Part shown: positions 8,506-16,754 of the stretch, one piece after another
Layout: the number at the start of each line of letters is the position of its first letter
Position numbering within the stretch: the first letter of the stretch is position 1
Assembly: GCA_013694625.1 (NCBI GenBank)
Contig: JACDCD010000090.1
Span: forward strand, 1 to 63,382
DNA: 63,382 nt
Origin: Actinomycetota bacterium
GTDB lineage: Bacteria > Actinomycetota > CADDZG01 > WHSQ01
Direction: 5' to 3'
The notes under the pieces: model-generated
Told to the model about the DNA's origin: nothing
What the model saw: only the letters and a program-made list of their open reading frames with translations
The model's database searches: none
Made by a program: the position numbers and the translations under genes

Positions 8506-10062
8506 TCAGCCCGGGACTTTTGTCAGCTCCTTTTCGATGGCCTCGAGCTCCTCTGCGGTGCCCTGCACCTTCGGCCCTTTGTACCACTTGCGCGCCGAGG
8601 CCACCCACCAAACCCCTGCGAACAGCAGGACGACGAGCACGGCCACGGGCGCGTAGTTGAACGTTTCGATGGTGACAGGCGAAACCTGAGGAAGCATGAA
8701 GAGGATGGAGATGAACACGACCCAGGTGACTGCGATGACGCCGATCGGCTTACTCCATCGCCCGAGGTGCCAGGGACCGCGCTCGAATTGATCCCCGGCC
8801 TTCAGGCGAAGGTAGACGGGGATGACATAGGCGATGTAAAGGCCGATTACCGCGATGGAGGTCACGGCGAAGTAAGCAACTGGACTCCACAAGTAGGGAA
8901 AAGCCAGTACAAACGCGCCTCCCGCGGCCAGCCAGATCGAGTTGGTCGGTGTACGCGTACGGGGGTTGATCCTGTGCCACAAACGAGACCCCGGCAACGC
9001 TCCGTCTCTCGAGAAGGCGTAGATCATGCGCGAGTTGGCGGTAACCGACGACATCCCGCAGAAGAATTGGGCCCCGACGACGATCACAAGCAGGAACTCC
9101 GCAAGGGTCCGGCCTACGGCGTCGATGAAGATCTGTGCAGGTGGAACTCCAGTGGACGATTCCAAGGCGCCTCCGTAGCTCTGGATGGCGGAGGTGACCC
9201 CGATCAAGAGGATCCAGCCTGCAATTAGGGACACGAGAATTGACATCACGATGCCCCAGGGCCCGGTGGTATCAGCGTTGCGGGTCTCCTCGGTCATATG
9301 GGCCGAGGCATCGTAGCCGGTGAAGGTGTACTGAGCCAAGAGGAGCCCAAGCAGGAAAACGTAGAGGCTGGAGCCCCAACCGGTGTTGTTGACAAACTTG
9401 GTGAACACGAACGAAGCCGACTGGTGCTGATCGGGGATCAACCAAAGGGCCCCCACAATGATGAGCACCCCGATGATGTGCCAATAGACGCTGACGTCAT
9501 TGAGGAAGGCAACCAGACGCACCCCGAAGGTGTTGAGCAGCGCGTGAAGAAACAGCATGAAGCCCAGCACGGTGATGACCCAGCCCGGGCTCGTCGGAAA
9601 GCCGAAGAGCAAGTTCAACAGAGCGGTCGCGAAGAAAGCCAGACCGAAGTCGATCCCGGCGGTGACCCCGATCTGACCGATCAGGTTGAACCAACCGGTG
9701 AACCAGCTCCACGCAGGCCCGTTATTTTTGGCTAGCCTAGCCGACCAGTAGTACAGACCTCCGGCGGTTGGGTAGCTGGAGCAGACCTCCGCCATTGCGA
9801 GCCCCACTATCAGAGTCATGATTCCGACCAGCGGCCAGCCGATGTTCATCGCGATGGGCCCCCCGGTGTTCATCCCGAACAAGTAGAGGGTCAGGCAGCC
9901 GGACAGGATGGACACGATTGTGAAAGACACCGCGAAGTTCGAGAAGCCGCCCATATTGCGTAGAAGTTCCTGGGCGTAGCCCATTTCGTGCAATCTCTCG
10001 TCGTCCGTTTTCCGGGTGGCAGGAGCAGGCGCCCCCTGTTGCCCCGAGGTCTCCGTCGACAT
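8506..10062 (-). CDS. APC-family amino acid/amine permease (ACT type)
   Basis: A 518-residue integral membrane transporter with about 12 predicted helices. The segment HEMGYAQELLRNMGGFSNFA leading into the first helix is characteristic of the amino-acid/choline transporter branch of the APC superfamily (the fungal GABA and choline permeases belong here). Start chosen at ATG 10062 with AAAGGAG 7 nt upstream; an in-frame upstream ATG at 10251 would lie close to the divergent gene and adds a non-conserved extension. First gene of the minus-strand catabolic operon; probably imports the amine or GABA-like substrate. The GS-like gene is divergent across a 219-nt gap. Confidence 0.88.
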   Translation of the reverse strand: MSTETSGQQGAPAPATRKTDDERLHEMGYAQELLRNMGGFSNFAVSFTIVSILSGCLTLYLFGMNTGGPIAMNIGWPLVGIMTLIVGLAMAEVCSSYPTAGGLYYWSARLAKNNGPAWSWFTGWFNLIGQIGVTAGIDFGLAFFATALLNLLFGFPTSPGWVITVLGFMLFLHALLNTFGVRLVAFLNDVSVYWHIIGVLIIVGALWLIPDQHQSASFVFTKFVNNTGWGSSLYVFLLGLLLAQYTFTGYDASAHMTEETRNADTTGPWGIVMSILVSLIAGWILLIGVTSAIQSYGGALESSTGVPPAQIFIDAVGRTLAEFLLVIVVGAQFFCGMSSVTANSRMIYAFSRDGALPGSRLWHRINPRTRTPTNSIWLAAGGAFVLAFPYLWSPVAYFAVTSIAVIGLYIAYVIPVYLRLKAGDQFERGPWHLGRWSKPIGVIAVTWVVFISILFMLPQVSPVTIETFNYAPVAVLVVLLFAGVWWVASARKWYKGPKVQGTAEELEAIEKELTKVPG

Positions 10063-10281
10063 CGACAAGCTCCTTTCGATCCCCAACAGGTCGGTAACTG
10101 GCTCAACCCGTTTCCAAAAGGAAGGACTTGGATAGCATTGAGTTGTTCGTATTGTCGCCTCTTGCCCCACACCTTGCAAATATGGACACCAGAGCGGCGG
10201 CCTTCGGAGGCCGAATTCCTCACTCTGGATGGTCAATGGCATGATGCACACGTCTTTGTGCAGTCAAAAGGGGGTTAAGTC

Positions 10282-11658
10282 GTGGCCGGTAACGTCGATA
10301 TCCAGATACTCGAAGGGATGATCCACTCGGGCGAGATCGACACAGTCGTGTGTGTCTTTCCCGATTTGCAGGGGCGCTTCATGGGCAAGCGGGTCACAGG
10401 CCATTACTTTCTGGATGACGTTCTTGGGGCCGAGGGCATGCACGCCTGCCTCTACCTTGTGACCGTGGACATGGAGATGAAACCCCTTCCCGGCTACAAG
10501 TACGCCAACTGGGAGACCGGCTACGGCGACTTCAAGATGGCTCCCGATCTGGCGACTCTTCGGGTGATCCCCTGGTTGGACAAAACCGCGCTCGTGATCT
10601 GCGATGTGCTCTCAGAGGAAGGGGACGAGCCTGTAGAGGTCACCCCTCGTCAAATTCTCAAACGCCAGATCGAGCGGGCGGAGGCCAGAGGGTACCGTTT
10701 CATGGCGGCGTCCGAGCTCGAGTTCTATCTGTTCAAGGATTCGTTCGATGATCTCCGCTCTCGCAGCTATCGGGAGCCAAACCCACATTCCCTCTACATT
10801 CAGGACTACCACATCCTTCAGACGACGAAGGATGAGTGGATCATCCGCCAGATAAGAACTGGCATGGACGAAGCCGGCGTGCCGGTCGAATTCTCCAAAG
10901 GCGAATTTGGCGCAGGACAGAACGAGATCAACTTCCGTTACGCAGATGTTCTCGAGGTCGCCGACCGACACTCCATCTACAAGAATGGCGCCAAGGAAAT
11001 CGCCGCTCTGAACGGTGTCTCCCTCACTTTCATGGCGAAGTACAAGATGGCGGAAGCTGGCTCTTCATGCCACCTACATTCGAGCCTGTGGAATGAGGAT
11101 GGGTCGAAGTCCTTGATGTGGGACGACTCGGATCCCGACCACCTGTCGGAGACTTTCCGTCACTACCTCGGCGGTCTATTGTCGACCACAAGGGAGATGG
11201 CCTGGATGTTCGCACCTTCGGTGAACTCCTACAAGCGTTATCAGGCCGAGTCGTGGGCTCCCACGGCGATCGCGCTCGGCAAAGACAACCGCACCTGCGG
11301 CTACCGCCTGGTGGGGGAGCACCAGTCGTTCCGCATCGAGTCGAGAATTCCCGGCGCGGATGCGAATCCCTATCTCGCGTTCGCTGCCACATTGGCGGGC
11401 GGCCTTCACGGCCTGGAGAACAAGATCGAAGCGCCTCCCGTTTTCGAGGGCAACGCATATGAAGCGACCGACATCGAGCGCGTGCCCACCTCCCTGCATG
11501 AAGCAATCGACGCGTTCGAGGCCAGTGAAGTGGCGCGCGAAGCGTTCGGCGATCTGGTGTTCGGGCACCTCTTGAACACCGCCGTGCAGGAGCAGAAGAT
11601 CTTCGACAACAACGTGATCACCGACTGGGAGCTCATGCGCTATTTCGAGCGAATCTGA
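10282..11658 (+). CDS. glutamine-synthetase-like gamma-glutamyl-amine ligase (PuuA/GlnA3-4 type)
   Basis: A 458-residue GS catalytic protein. Family elements: ASELEFYLF (metal Glu), GEFGAGQNEINFRY, GSSCHLHSSLW and NSYKRYQAESWAPT; the last has SWAPT where true GlnA has SFAPT-like residues, as in gamma-glutamylputrescine/polyamine ligases. The N-terminal beta-grasp is short. These enzymes attach glutamate to putrescine, polyamines or ethanolamine using ATP. Starts with GTG at 10282 after AAAGGGGG. Divergent from the permease/hydrolase/ALDH operon, which supplies the later steps. The amine specificity cannot be read from the sequence. Confidence 0.88.
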   Translation: MAGNVDIQILEGMIHSGEIDTVVCVFPDLQGRFMGKRVTGHYFLDDVLGAEGMHACLYLVTVDMEMKPLPGYKYANWETGYGDFKMAPDLATLRVIPWLDKTALVICDVLSEEGDEPVEVTPRQILKRQIERAEARGYRFMAASELEFYLFKDSFDDLRSRSYREPNPHSLYIQDYHILQTTKDEWIIRQIRTGMDEAGVPVEFSKGEFGAGQNEINFRYADVLEVADRHSIYKNGAKEIAALNGVSLTFMAKYKMAEAGSSCHLHSSLWNEDGSKSLMWDDSDPDHLSETFRHYLGGLLSTTREMAWMFAPSVNSYKRYQAESWAPTAIALGKDNRTCGYRLVGEHQSFRIESRIPGADANPYLAFAATLAGGLHGLENKIEAPPVFEGNAYEATDIERVPTSLHEAIDAFEASEVAREAFGDLVFGHLLNTAVQEQKIFDNNVITDWELMRYFERI

Positions 11659-11678
11659 GGTGATCGTAGACTCGAGCA

Positions 11679-12413
11679 GTGAGACCGATCCTCTGCATTC
11701 GTAATCAAACCGATGCACCGCTAGGCATTGCCGCCGATGTCTTCGCCTCGGTCGGCGCGCCTTACCGGTATCTCGACGCGTGGAGGGCGGCCGACTGGCC
11801 CCGGCTCGAGGATGTCTCTGCGGTCGTGGTGCTCGGCGGGGGGATGAACGCCCAGCAATTCGACGAGCATCCCTGGTTGCGCGACATCTACGGCTTCGTC
11901 GACAAGGTACTCGAGCGCGGGGTGCCCCTATTCGGGATATGCCTCGGCGCTCAGATTCTGGCTCGCGCCCTGGGGGCGGAGGTGCGGCCGTCTCCCGTGC
12001 GCGAAATCGGTTTCCACCCCGTTGTCGCTACCGACGACGGGCGGGCCGATCCCGTCATCGACTCGTTCGCTTCGGGAATGCGGGTCTTTCAATGGCACGA
12101 GGACGCATTCGAATTGCCCGACGGCGCCAAGCTGCTGTATTCGAGCTTCGCCGTGCCATACCAGGCTTTTCGTTACGGGGACCGTGTCTACGCCACCCAA
12201 TTTCACTTCGAGGTGACACCGGAGATCATCGCGCGTTGGAGTGACGATACCGATCCCGAGGCCATGGAGAAGTACTGGGGGGTGAACCCCAAGGGCCTCC
12301 TCGACGAGGCTGCGCGCCATCTGCCCCGCCAGCAGGAGGCGGGGCGCCGGACGATGAGCTCGTTCGTGGACCTAGTGCGGTCGTTGAGCCCTGGGGTTGG
12401 GGTGAAACCCTAA
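11679..12413 (+). CDS. class I glutamine amidotransferase-like protein
   Basis: A 244-residue stand-alone GATase1 domain: VVVLGGGMN, nucleophile Cys in LFGICLGAQILARALG, and His/Glu in QFHFEVTPE. It resembles GMP-synthase-like amidotransferases found beside GS-like genes. The start is GTG at 11679, 20 nt after the GS-like stop, so the two are probably co-transcribed. Possible roles are gamma-glutamyl bond hydrolysis in the same pathway or another amidotransfer. Its 3' end overlaps the convergent lipoprotein gene by 42 nt. Confidence 0.82.
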   Translation: MRPILCIRNQTDAPLGIAADVFASVGAPYRYLDAWRAADWPRLEDVSAVVVLGGGMNAQQFDEHPWLRDIYGFVDKVLERGVPLFGICLGAQILARALGAEVRPSPVREIGFHPVVATDDGRADPVIDSFASGMRVFQWHEDAFELPDGAKLLYSSFAVPYQAFRYGDRVYATQFHFEVTPEIIARWSDDTDPEAMEKYWGVNPKGLLDEAARHLPRQQEAGRRTMSSFVDLVRSLSPGVGVKP

Positions 12414-12953
12414 CGGACACTTTTTCGAGGCCGTAGGGCCCGGCCCGCATCTGGACGGGTCCCGCAGCTCTGCCAACTTTGCACCGTCGATGACTCTTCG
12501 CCCGTCCAGCGGCTCTGCGAGAGTCACCTCGACCTCTTTCAGGAGTGCCATCTCGGGGCAGGCAACGTCTTCCTTCCCCGGAACCCGTCCCTCGAACAGG
12601 GTGACCATCACCACCCGGTGACCGACTTGCACGTCAAAGCGGTCGAGCACGTGGCAGGGCCCGACGCCACTCCACCAACGCAGCCACAGGCTGCGTCCGT
12701 CCTCGGCAAGCCTGACCATGTCCCATTCGACTGGGTGAGCGTCGGCCATTCCCGGCCGGGGCGACACGACCTCACCCCCACCTCCGTTGTCGGAACCCGT
12801 CCCTGGGGTGCTCGAGACCGGTTTATCCGGCCCGCCCCCACCGCTTCCGGAGCCGGCAGGGCTTCCCTTCGGCGCACCGCAAGCCGCCAGAGCCAGCACG
12901 ACGACCAACAAACCTGCGGCGGTTCTTGCCCGTGTGCTCAGTTTGTTTTTCAT
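12372..12953 (-). CDS. putative lipoprotein of unknown function
   Basis: A 193-residue protein with a lipoprotein signal peptide (KNKLSTRAR, hydrophobic core, lipobox LAAC with Cys about residue 25), a Gly/Ser/Pro-rich linker of about 35 residues and a C-terminal domain rich in Trp and Val (WLRWWSGVGPCHVLDRFDV) with a few Cys. No known family recognised. ATG 12953 was preferred over upstream in-frame ATG codons because it places the signal peptide at the N-terminus. Its last 42 nt overlap the convergent amidotransferase gene. Likely anchored on the outer face of the cytoplasmic membrane. Confidence 0.65.
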   Translation of the reverse strand: MKNKLSTRARTAAGLLVVVLALAACGAPKGSPAGSGSGGGGPDKPVSSTPGTGSDNGGGGEVVSPRPGMADAHPVEWDMVRLAEDGRSLWLRWWSGVGPCHVLDRFDVQVGHRVVMVTLFEGRVPGKEDVACPEMALLKEVEVTLAEPLDGRRVIDGAKLAELRDPSRCGPGPTASKKCPLGFHPNPRAQRPH

Positions 12954-13039
12954 AATCCCTTTGACGGATCCGGGGGAGCGAAAGGTTGCATGGTCTCCAT
13001 GGATTCTCATCTCGGCAGTGAGCTACGTGGACGGTCGCC

Positions 13040-14488
13040 CTATCCTTTGACGACCCCCACAGGACGGAGGCGCGCCACCGTCTTCGTGAGCCCCGCGCCC
13101 TCGCACACTTCCACCACTTCGGAGACGTCCTTATAGGCGTAGGGGGCCTCCTCGGACAGCAGCTTCGAGCTCGAGCCTGCCACCAGAATGCCCCGGGAGC
13201 TCAACTGCTCTCTCAGCGTATGGCCGTCCATGACTTTTCGCGCCCTCGTGCGACTCATCAGGCGTCCTGCACCGTGACACGTCGAGCTGAACGAGCGGGT
13301 CCGGGCCGCCTCCAGGCCGGTCAGAACATATGAAGCGGTACCCATGCTGCCTGGAACCATCACAGGTTGTCCGCATTGAGCGTAGCGATCCGGGAGCTCG
13401 GGATGATTCGGCCCGAACGCGCGTGTTGCGCCCTTTCGATGCACGCACAGATCCCGAGTGGCCCCGCCGACCTCATAGGATTCGATCTTGGCGAGATTGT
13501 GGGAGATGTCGTAGACCGTACCCAGATCTCGGGGCCCCGTGCCCAGCACCTCTCCGAACGCGGCGCGTGCCGCGTCGGCGAGCACCTGGCGGTTGGCTCT
13601 TGCGAAATTCCCTGCAGCATCCATCGCACCGAGGTATCTCTGCGCGAGGTCATGGTCGACGGGTAAACATGCGAGCTGCCGGTCTGGAACCTCGATCCCC
13701 AGCTCGCCCATGGCTCGGTCGAAGACCTTGATGTGGTCGGTGCACGCTTGATGCCCCACACCGCGCGATCCTGAATGAATCATCACGCAGACCTGCCCCT
13801 CCCACAGGCTCATCGCCTCCGCCGAGGGTGCATCGAGAATCCTCTCGACCACCTGAACCTCGAGGAAGTGGTTGCCGGCGCCCAGGCTTCCGAGCTGTCC
13901 TCCCCCTCGTTCCTTTGCGCGATCAGATACGTATTCGGACCGCGCACCGGCGAGTGTGCCGGAGTCTTCGGTCATCTCGGCGTCTTCCTCCCACCCCACG
14001 CCTCGGGACAAGGTGAAGGCCACTCCCTCCTCGAGCACCCGATCCATCTCCTGAGGGCTGCATTGCAGCTTGCCTTTGCCGCCGACCCCACGGGGAACCA
14101 TGCGGCCGAGTGACGTGACGAGGTCCGGCAGGCGCGTACGGATGTCGTTCCACGGCAACTGGCTCCGGAGCAGCCGGACGCCGCAACCGATGTCGAAGCC
14201 GACGCCGCCCGGAGAAATCGCACCACCGCTTGCGACGTCTGTGGCCGCTACGCCTCCGATGGGAAAGCCGTATCCCCGGTGGATGTCGGGCATCGCATAT
14301 GAGGCGCCGACGATCCCGGGAAGGGTAGCCACGTTGGCTACCTGCTCGATGGAGTGGTCTTCGGCCGCCTTGTTGAGCAGCGTATTCGAAGCGAAGACAA
14401 GGCCGGGAACCCGCATGCCGCCGACAAAGCCAATAGGGATCTCCCATCTGAACTCTCCTACCTTGCGCGGATGCGTTGATCTAGACAT
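13040..14488 (-). CDS. rtcB: RNA-splicing ligase RtcB
   Basis: A 482-residue GTP/Mn-dependent RNA ligase joining 2',3'-cyclic phosphate (or 3'-phosphate) to 5'-OH ends. Diagnostic features: MPDIHRGYGFPIGG, GGVGFDIGCGVRLL (Asp and Cys metal ligands), GAGNHFLEVQ, HSGSRGVGHQ, and the guanylylated His in STCHGAGR. Length is typical. ATG at 14488 overlaps the archease stop by 8 nt, indicating coupled translation. In bacteria RtcB is used for RNA repair rather than tRNA splicing; no RtcA or RtcR gene is beside it. Confidence 0.95.
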   Translation of the reverse strand: MSRSTHPRKVGEFRWEIPIGFVGGMRVPGLVFASNTLLNKAAEDHSIEQVANVATLPGIVGASYAMPDIHRGYGFPIGGVAATDVASGGAISPGGVGFDIGCGVRLLRSQLPWNDIRTRLPDLVTSLGRMVPRGVGGKGKLQCSPQEMDRVLEEGVAFTLSRGVGWEEDAEMTEDSGTLAGARSEYVSDRAKERGGGQLGSLGAGNHFLEVQVVERILDAPSAEAMSLWEGQVCVMIHSGSRGVGHQACTDHIKVFDRAMGELGIEVPDRQLACLPVDHDLAQRYLGAMDAAGNFARANRQVLADAARAAFGEVLGTGPRDLGTVYDISHNLAKIESYEVGGATRDLCVHRKGATRAFGPNHPELPDRYAQCGQPVMVPGSMGTASYVLTGLEAARTRSFSSTCHGAGRLMSRTRARKVMDGHTLREQLSSRGILVAGSSSKLLSEEAPYAYKDVSEVVEVCEGAGLTKTVARLRPVGVVKG

Positions 14489-14939
14489 CGACGTAGACCT
14501 CCGCGGTCCAACCGGTGGAGGCGGGCGCCACCTTCAACCGGTGATAAGTGATCGCTTTTACGGCGGTTCCTTCCATCTGCTCGCCGATGAGTGGCTCGAG
14601 CCAGAGCTTGCCGGTTGCGGTAAAAGCGCCTGAGCCTGGGTCGTCCGGCTCGCGCACCGCCTCTGCATGGACCCGAGCCAAGGAAGCGTCTCCGACATCT
14701 GCGAGATAGACGATCTCACCGAGCCAGTCGACGAGGAGGCCCCCGAGGTCTCGTGCACTCAGGTCGATCACGAACCGTTGTGCGCGTATTTGAGCTTCGC
14801 GCCCCGGTGCTAACGGCTTCCAGATTCCAATGATCTCCGCAAGTCCTCGGCTTGCTTGCTCGAACAGCTCCTCCAGGCTAGCGCCTTCCGCCCTGATTCC
14901 CACATCGGCTGTGTGCTCGAGAATCTCGAAGCTTCCCAT
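14481..14939 (-). CDS. archease, RtcB activator
   Basis: A 152-residue archease: starts with SFEILEHTADVGIRAEGASL and ends with AITYHRLKVAP...VYVDV, giving the metal-binding Asp (HTADVGI), the C-terminal terminal Asp and the His of the YH motif. It speeds RtcB guanylylation and turnover. First gene of a two-gene operon with rtcB (8-nt overlap). The upstream region 14940-15127 is a 188-nt divergent gap to the Asp23 operon with no clear operator. Confidence 0.93.
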   Translation of the reverse strand: MGSFEILEHTADVGIRAEGASLEELFEQASRGLAEIIGIWKPLAPGREAQIRAQRFVIDLSARDLGGLLVDWLGEIVYLADVGDASLARVHAEAVREPDDPGSGAFTATGKLWLEPLIGEQMEGTAVKAITYHRLKVAPASTGWTAEVYVDV

Positions 14940-15127
14940 GGCCTCAGGCTCACATATCTATTGGAGCAGCACCTTCATTTCCAACCTTTGCGAGTATTTT
15001 GCCGGGGAATGGTGCGCCGTGACAGTGCTCTTGGTAGGTTACGTCTGTTAGATCCAGGGGAAGGCTTTCAGAGGTTGCTGCCGGGGTGCAGTTTCTCTTT
15101 GACTTTAGAAGGAAAGGTGGGAGTGGT

Positions 15128-15577
15128 ATGAGCGGAAGCTTGGCCAGTACCTCGGCATCCGGGGGAAGTGAACTCTTAACCGAGAAGGGCAAGACCTCCA
15201 TTGCCGACTCGGTCGTAACCAAGATTGCAGGTATGGCGGCCCGTGAGGTCTCAGGGGTGCACAACATGGGCGCCGGCGGGTCACGAGCGATCGGCGGATT
15301 TGTAGAGAGGCTGCCGATGGGTGGAAGCCAGCCGAGCCCCTCTCAGGGAGTCAAGGTCGAGGTCGGCGAGCGCCAGGCTGCCGTTGATGTCGACATCGTG
15401 ACCGAGTACGGCGTTTCGATCGTCGACGTCGCACAGGCGGTGCGGGACAACATCATCGACCGTGTCGAGTCCATGAGCGGCCTGCAGGTCACCGAGGTGA
15501 ACGTGACGGTAGACGACATTTACATCGAGCAGCCCGAAGAGCCGGCTCCTCCCCCTCCCGAGCCACGGGTCCAATAG
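15128..15577 (+). CDS. Asp23/Gls24-family envelope stress protein
   Basis: A 149-residue Asp23 domain protein: an N-terminal Ser/Gly-rich tail, then KTSIADSVVTKIAGMAAREVSG, a Gly-rich loop, VDVDIVTEYGVSIVDVAQAV and GLQVTEVNVTVDDIYI, ending in a Pro/Glu tail. Asp23 proteins polymerise under the membrane and are linked to cell-envelope stress. The start at ATG 15128 has AGGTGGGAG before it; an upstream in-frame ATG at 15086 lacks conservation. First of seven genes almost without gaps; the next starts 5 nt after its stop. Confidence 0.88.
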   Translation: MSGSLASTSASGGSELLTEKGKTSIADSVVTKIAGMAAREVSGVHNMGAGGSRAIGGFVERLPMGGSQPSPSQGVKVEVGERQAAVDVDIVTEYGVSIVDVAQAVRDNIIDRVESMSGLQVTEVNVTVDDIYIEQPEEPAPPPPEPRVQ

Positions 15578-15582
15578 CGAAG

Positions 15583-16269
15583 ATGCCCGTGGACGCCGAG
15601 GTCGTCGCCTCAGTGGTTGCGGCATGCCCGTCGGTCGCTCGTCTCTATGGCGGCCGCGCTGCCGAAGTGGCCACTTACCTGCCCGGAACGCGGGTCGAGG
15701 GCGTGCGGCTTGCCGAGGATGAGCTCGAGGTGCACGTAGTGGCGGCGTGGGACGTGCCTCTGCCGCAGGTTGCGGACGAGGTTCGCAGCGCTGCAGCCCC
15801 TGTGGGTGGCGGACTTCCGGTGGCCGTCTTCATCGACGACGTCGACATCCCGCCTGCGCTTCTCGGTGCCGACGAACCTCCGGAGGACACCCTGGCGGAC
15901 CCCATGGGGCTAACGGCCCCTGCGCCGCCGGGCGCGACCGTACCCGGAGAGGTCATCCCGCCCCCGCCGGTGCCTCCCCCGGCCGGAGACGCTCTGCCCG
16001 GCGACCCGATGGATCCGCTTGGCGCAGATCCGGTGGACTCTGAAATTCAGGCCGATCTGTTGCTGTCCCAACCGGAACCGGCCACACCTTCGGCCCAGGG
16101 AGATCCCGCAGCAGATGTGCTTCCAGGTGAGATCCTCCCGGATGACCCCGTGCTCGAGGACGAGGTGCCAGGCGACGTGATACCGGGCGAGCCGGTGACG
16201 CCGCCGACGGGCTCCGGGCATCGAAGGAAGAAGCGCACCTCCAAGAAGGGCGCCGGCGGCAGCAGGTGA
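15583..16269 (+). CDS. Asp23-operon protein with acidic/Pro-rich tail
   Basis: A 228-residue protein. Residues 1-95 form an Asp23-partner-like domain (ACPSVARLYGG, ATYLPGTRVEGVR, EVHVVAAWDVPLPQVADEVR) commonly seen beside actinobacterial Asp23 genes. Residues 96-205 are low-complexity, rich in Pro/Asp/Glu with repeated PGE(I/V)-P and PGD units (for example VPGEVIPPPP, LPGEILPDDP, VPGDVIPGEP). The C-terminus is strongly basic (RRKKRTSKKG). This charge layout suggests a flexible tether with a membrane- or nucleic-acid-binding tail. The stop overlaps the next GTG by 4 nt (GTGA). Confidence 0.65.
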   Translation: MPVDAEVVASVVAACPSVARLYGGRAAEVATYLPGTRVEGVRLAEDELEVHVVAAWDVPLPQVADEVRSAAAPVGGGLPVAVFIDDVDIPPALLGADEPPEDTLADPMGLTAPAPPGATVPGEVIPPPPVPPPAGDALPGDPMDPLGADPVDSEIQADLLLSQPEPATPSAQGDPAADVLPGEILPDDPVLEDEVPGDVIPGEPVTPPTGSGHRRKKRTSKKGAGGSR

Positions 16270-16553
16270 AAGTGCAATCAGCGCACTCACCTCTGGGGGT
16301 GGGTGCCGGTGCCAACCAGAGCGAGCTCAAGGACGCTTGGCGACGGTTCGCCATGGCGCATCATCCCGACAGGGGAGGGCGCCCCGATACGTTCAGAGCA
16401 GGCGCAGAGGAGTATCGCCGCCTGGCGGGAAAGCGGTCCCGTCTTTGCGGATCAGAGGTCGTCTTCCATCACAGACCGCGAGGCATGCAGGTACCCGTTG
16501 CGTGGTGCCGGGAGCGATGGAACGCCCGGAGACGGCCAAGAAGAGTGATCTGA
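16266..16553 (+). CDS. miniature J-domain-like protein
   Basis: A 95-residue frame starting at GTG in a GTGA overlap with the previous gene. Residues 9-55 match the J-domain core: PLGVGAGANQSELKDAW (end of helix I and helix II), AMAHHPDRGG with the HPD motif needed to stimulate Hsp70, then a helix III (DTFRAGAEEYRRLAG). The rest is basic and Cys-containing with no known fold; helix I is short. It may recruit DnaK to the envelope-stress complex, or be a decaying J protein. The conserved HPD and operon position favour a real gene; the C-terminal half is uncertain. Confidence 0.5.
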   Translation: MKVQSAHSPLGVGAGANQSELKDAWRRFAMAHHPDRGGRPDTFRAGAEEYRRLAGKRSRLCGSEVVFHHRPRGMQVPVAWCRERWNARRRPRRVI

Positions 16554-16571
16554 CGTGGGAGGAGGGAATCG

Positions 16572-16754
16572 ATGAAGCCGACGGTTGCCGGACTTTTTGT
16601 GGGTTTGATTCTGGGACTCGCTCTGGTACTGGTGGGTTTCGGCGAGATGCTCGTAGTGGCGCTCTTTGGCGCGGCGGGTTTCGTCGTCATGAAGGTGGTC
16701 GAGGGTGAGCTCGACGTGTCGCAGTACATCGGCGGCGGGTCAAGCCGGCGATGA
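16572..16754 (+). CDS. DUF2273 small membrane protein
   Basis: A 60-residue protein with two closely spaced hydrophobic helices (VAGLFVGLILGLALVLVGF and MLVVALFGAAGFVVMKVV) and a short polar tail, the pattern of DUF2273 proteins encoded beside Asp23 genes in Firmicutes and Actinomycetota. GGGAGGGAATCG precedes the ATG. Its stop overlaps the next ATG (ATGA). Probably helps anchor Asp23 at the membrane; the exact role is unknown. Confidence 0.8.
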   Translation: MKPTVAGLFVGLILGLALVLVGFGEMLVVALFGAAGFVVMKVVEGELDVSQYIGGGSSRR

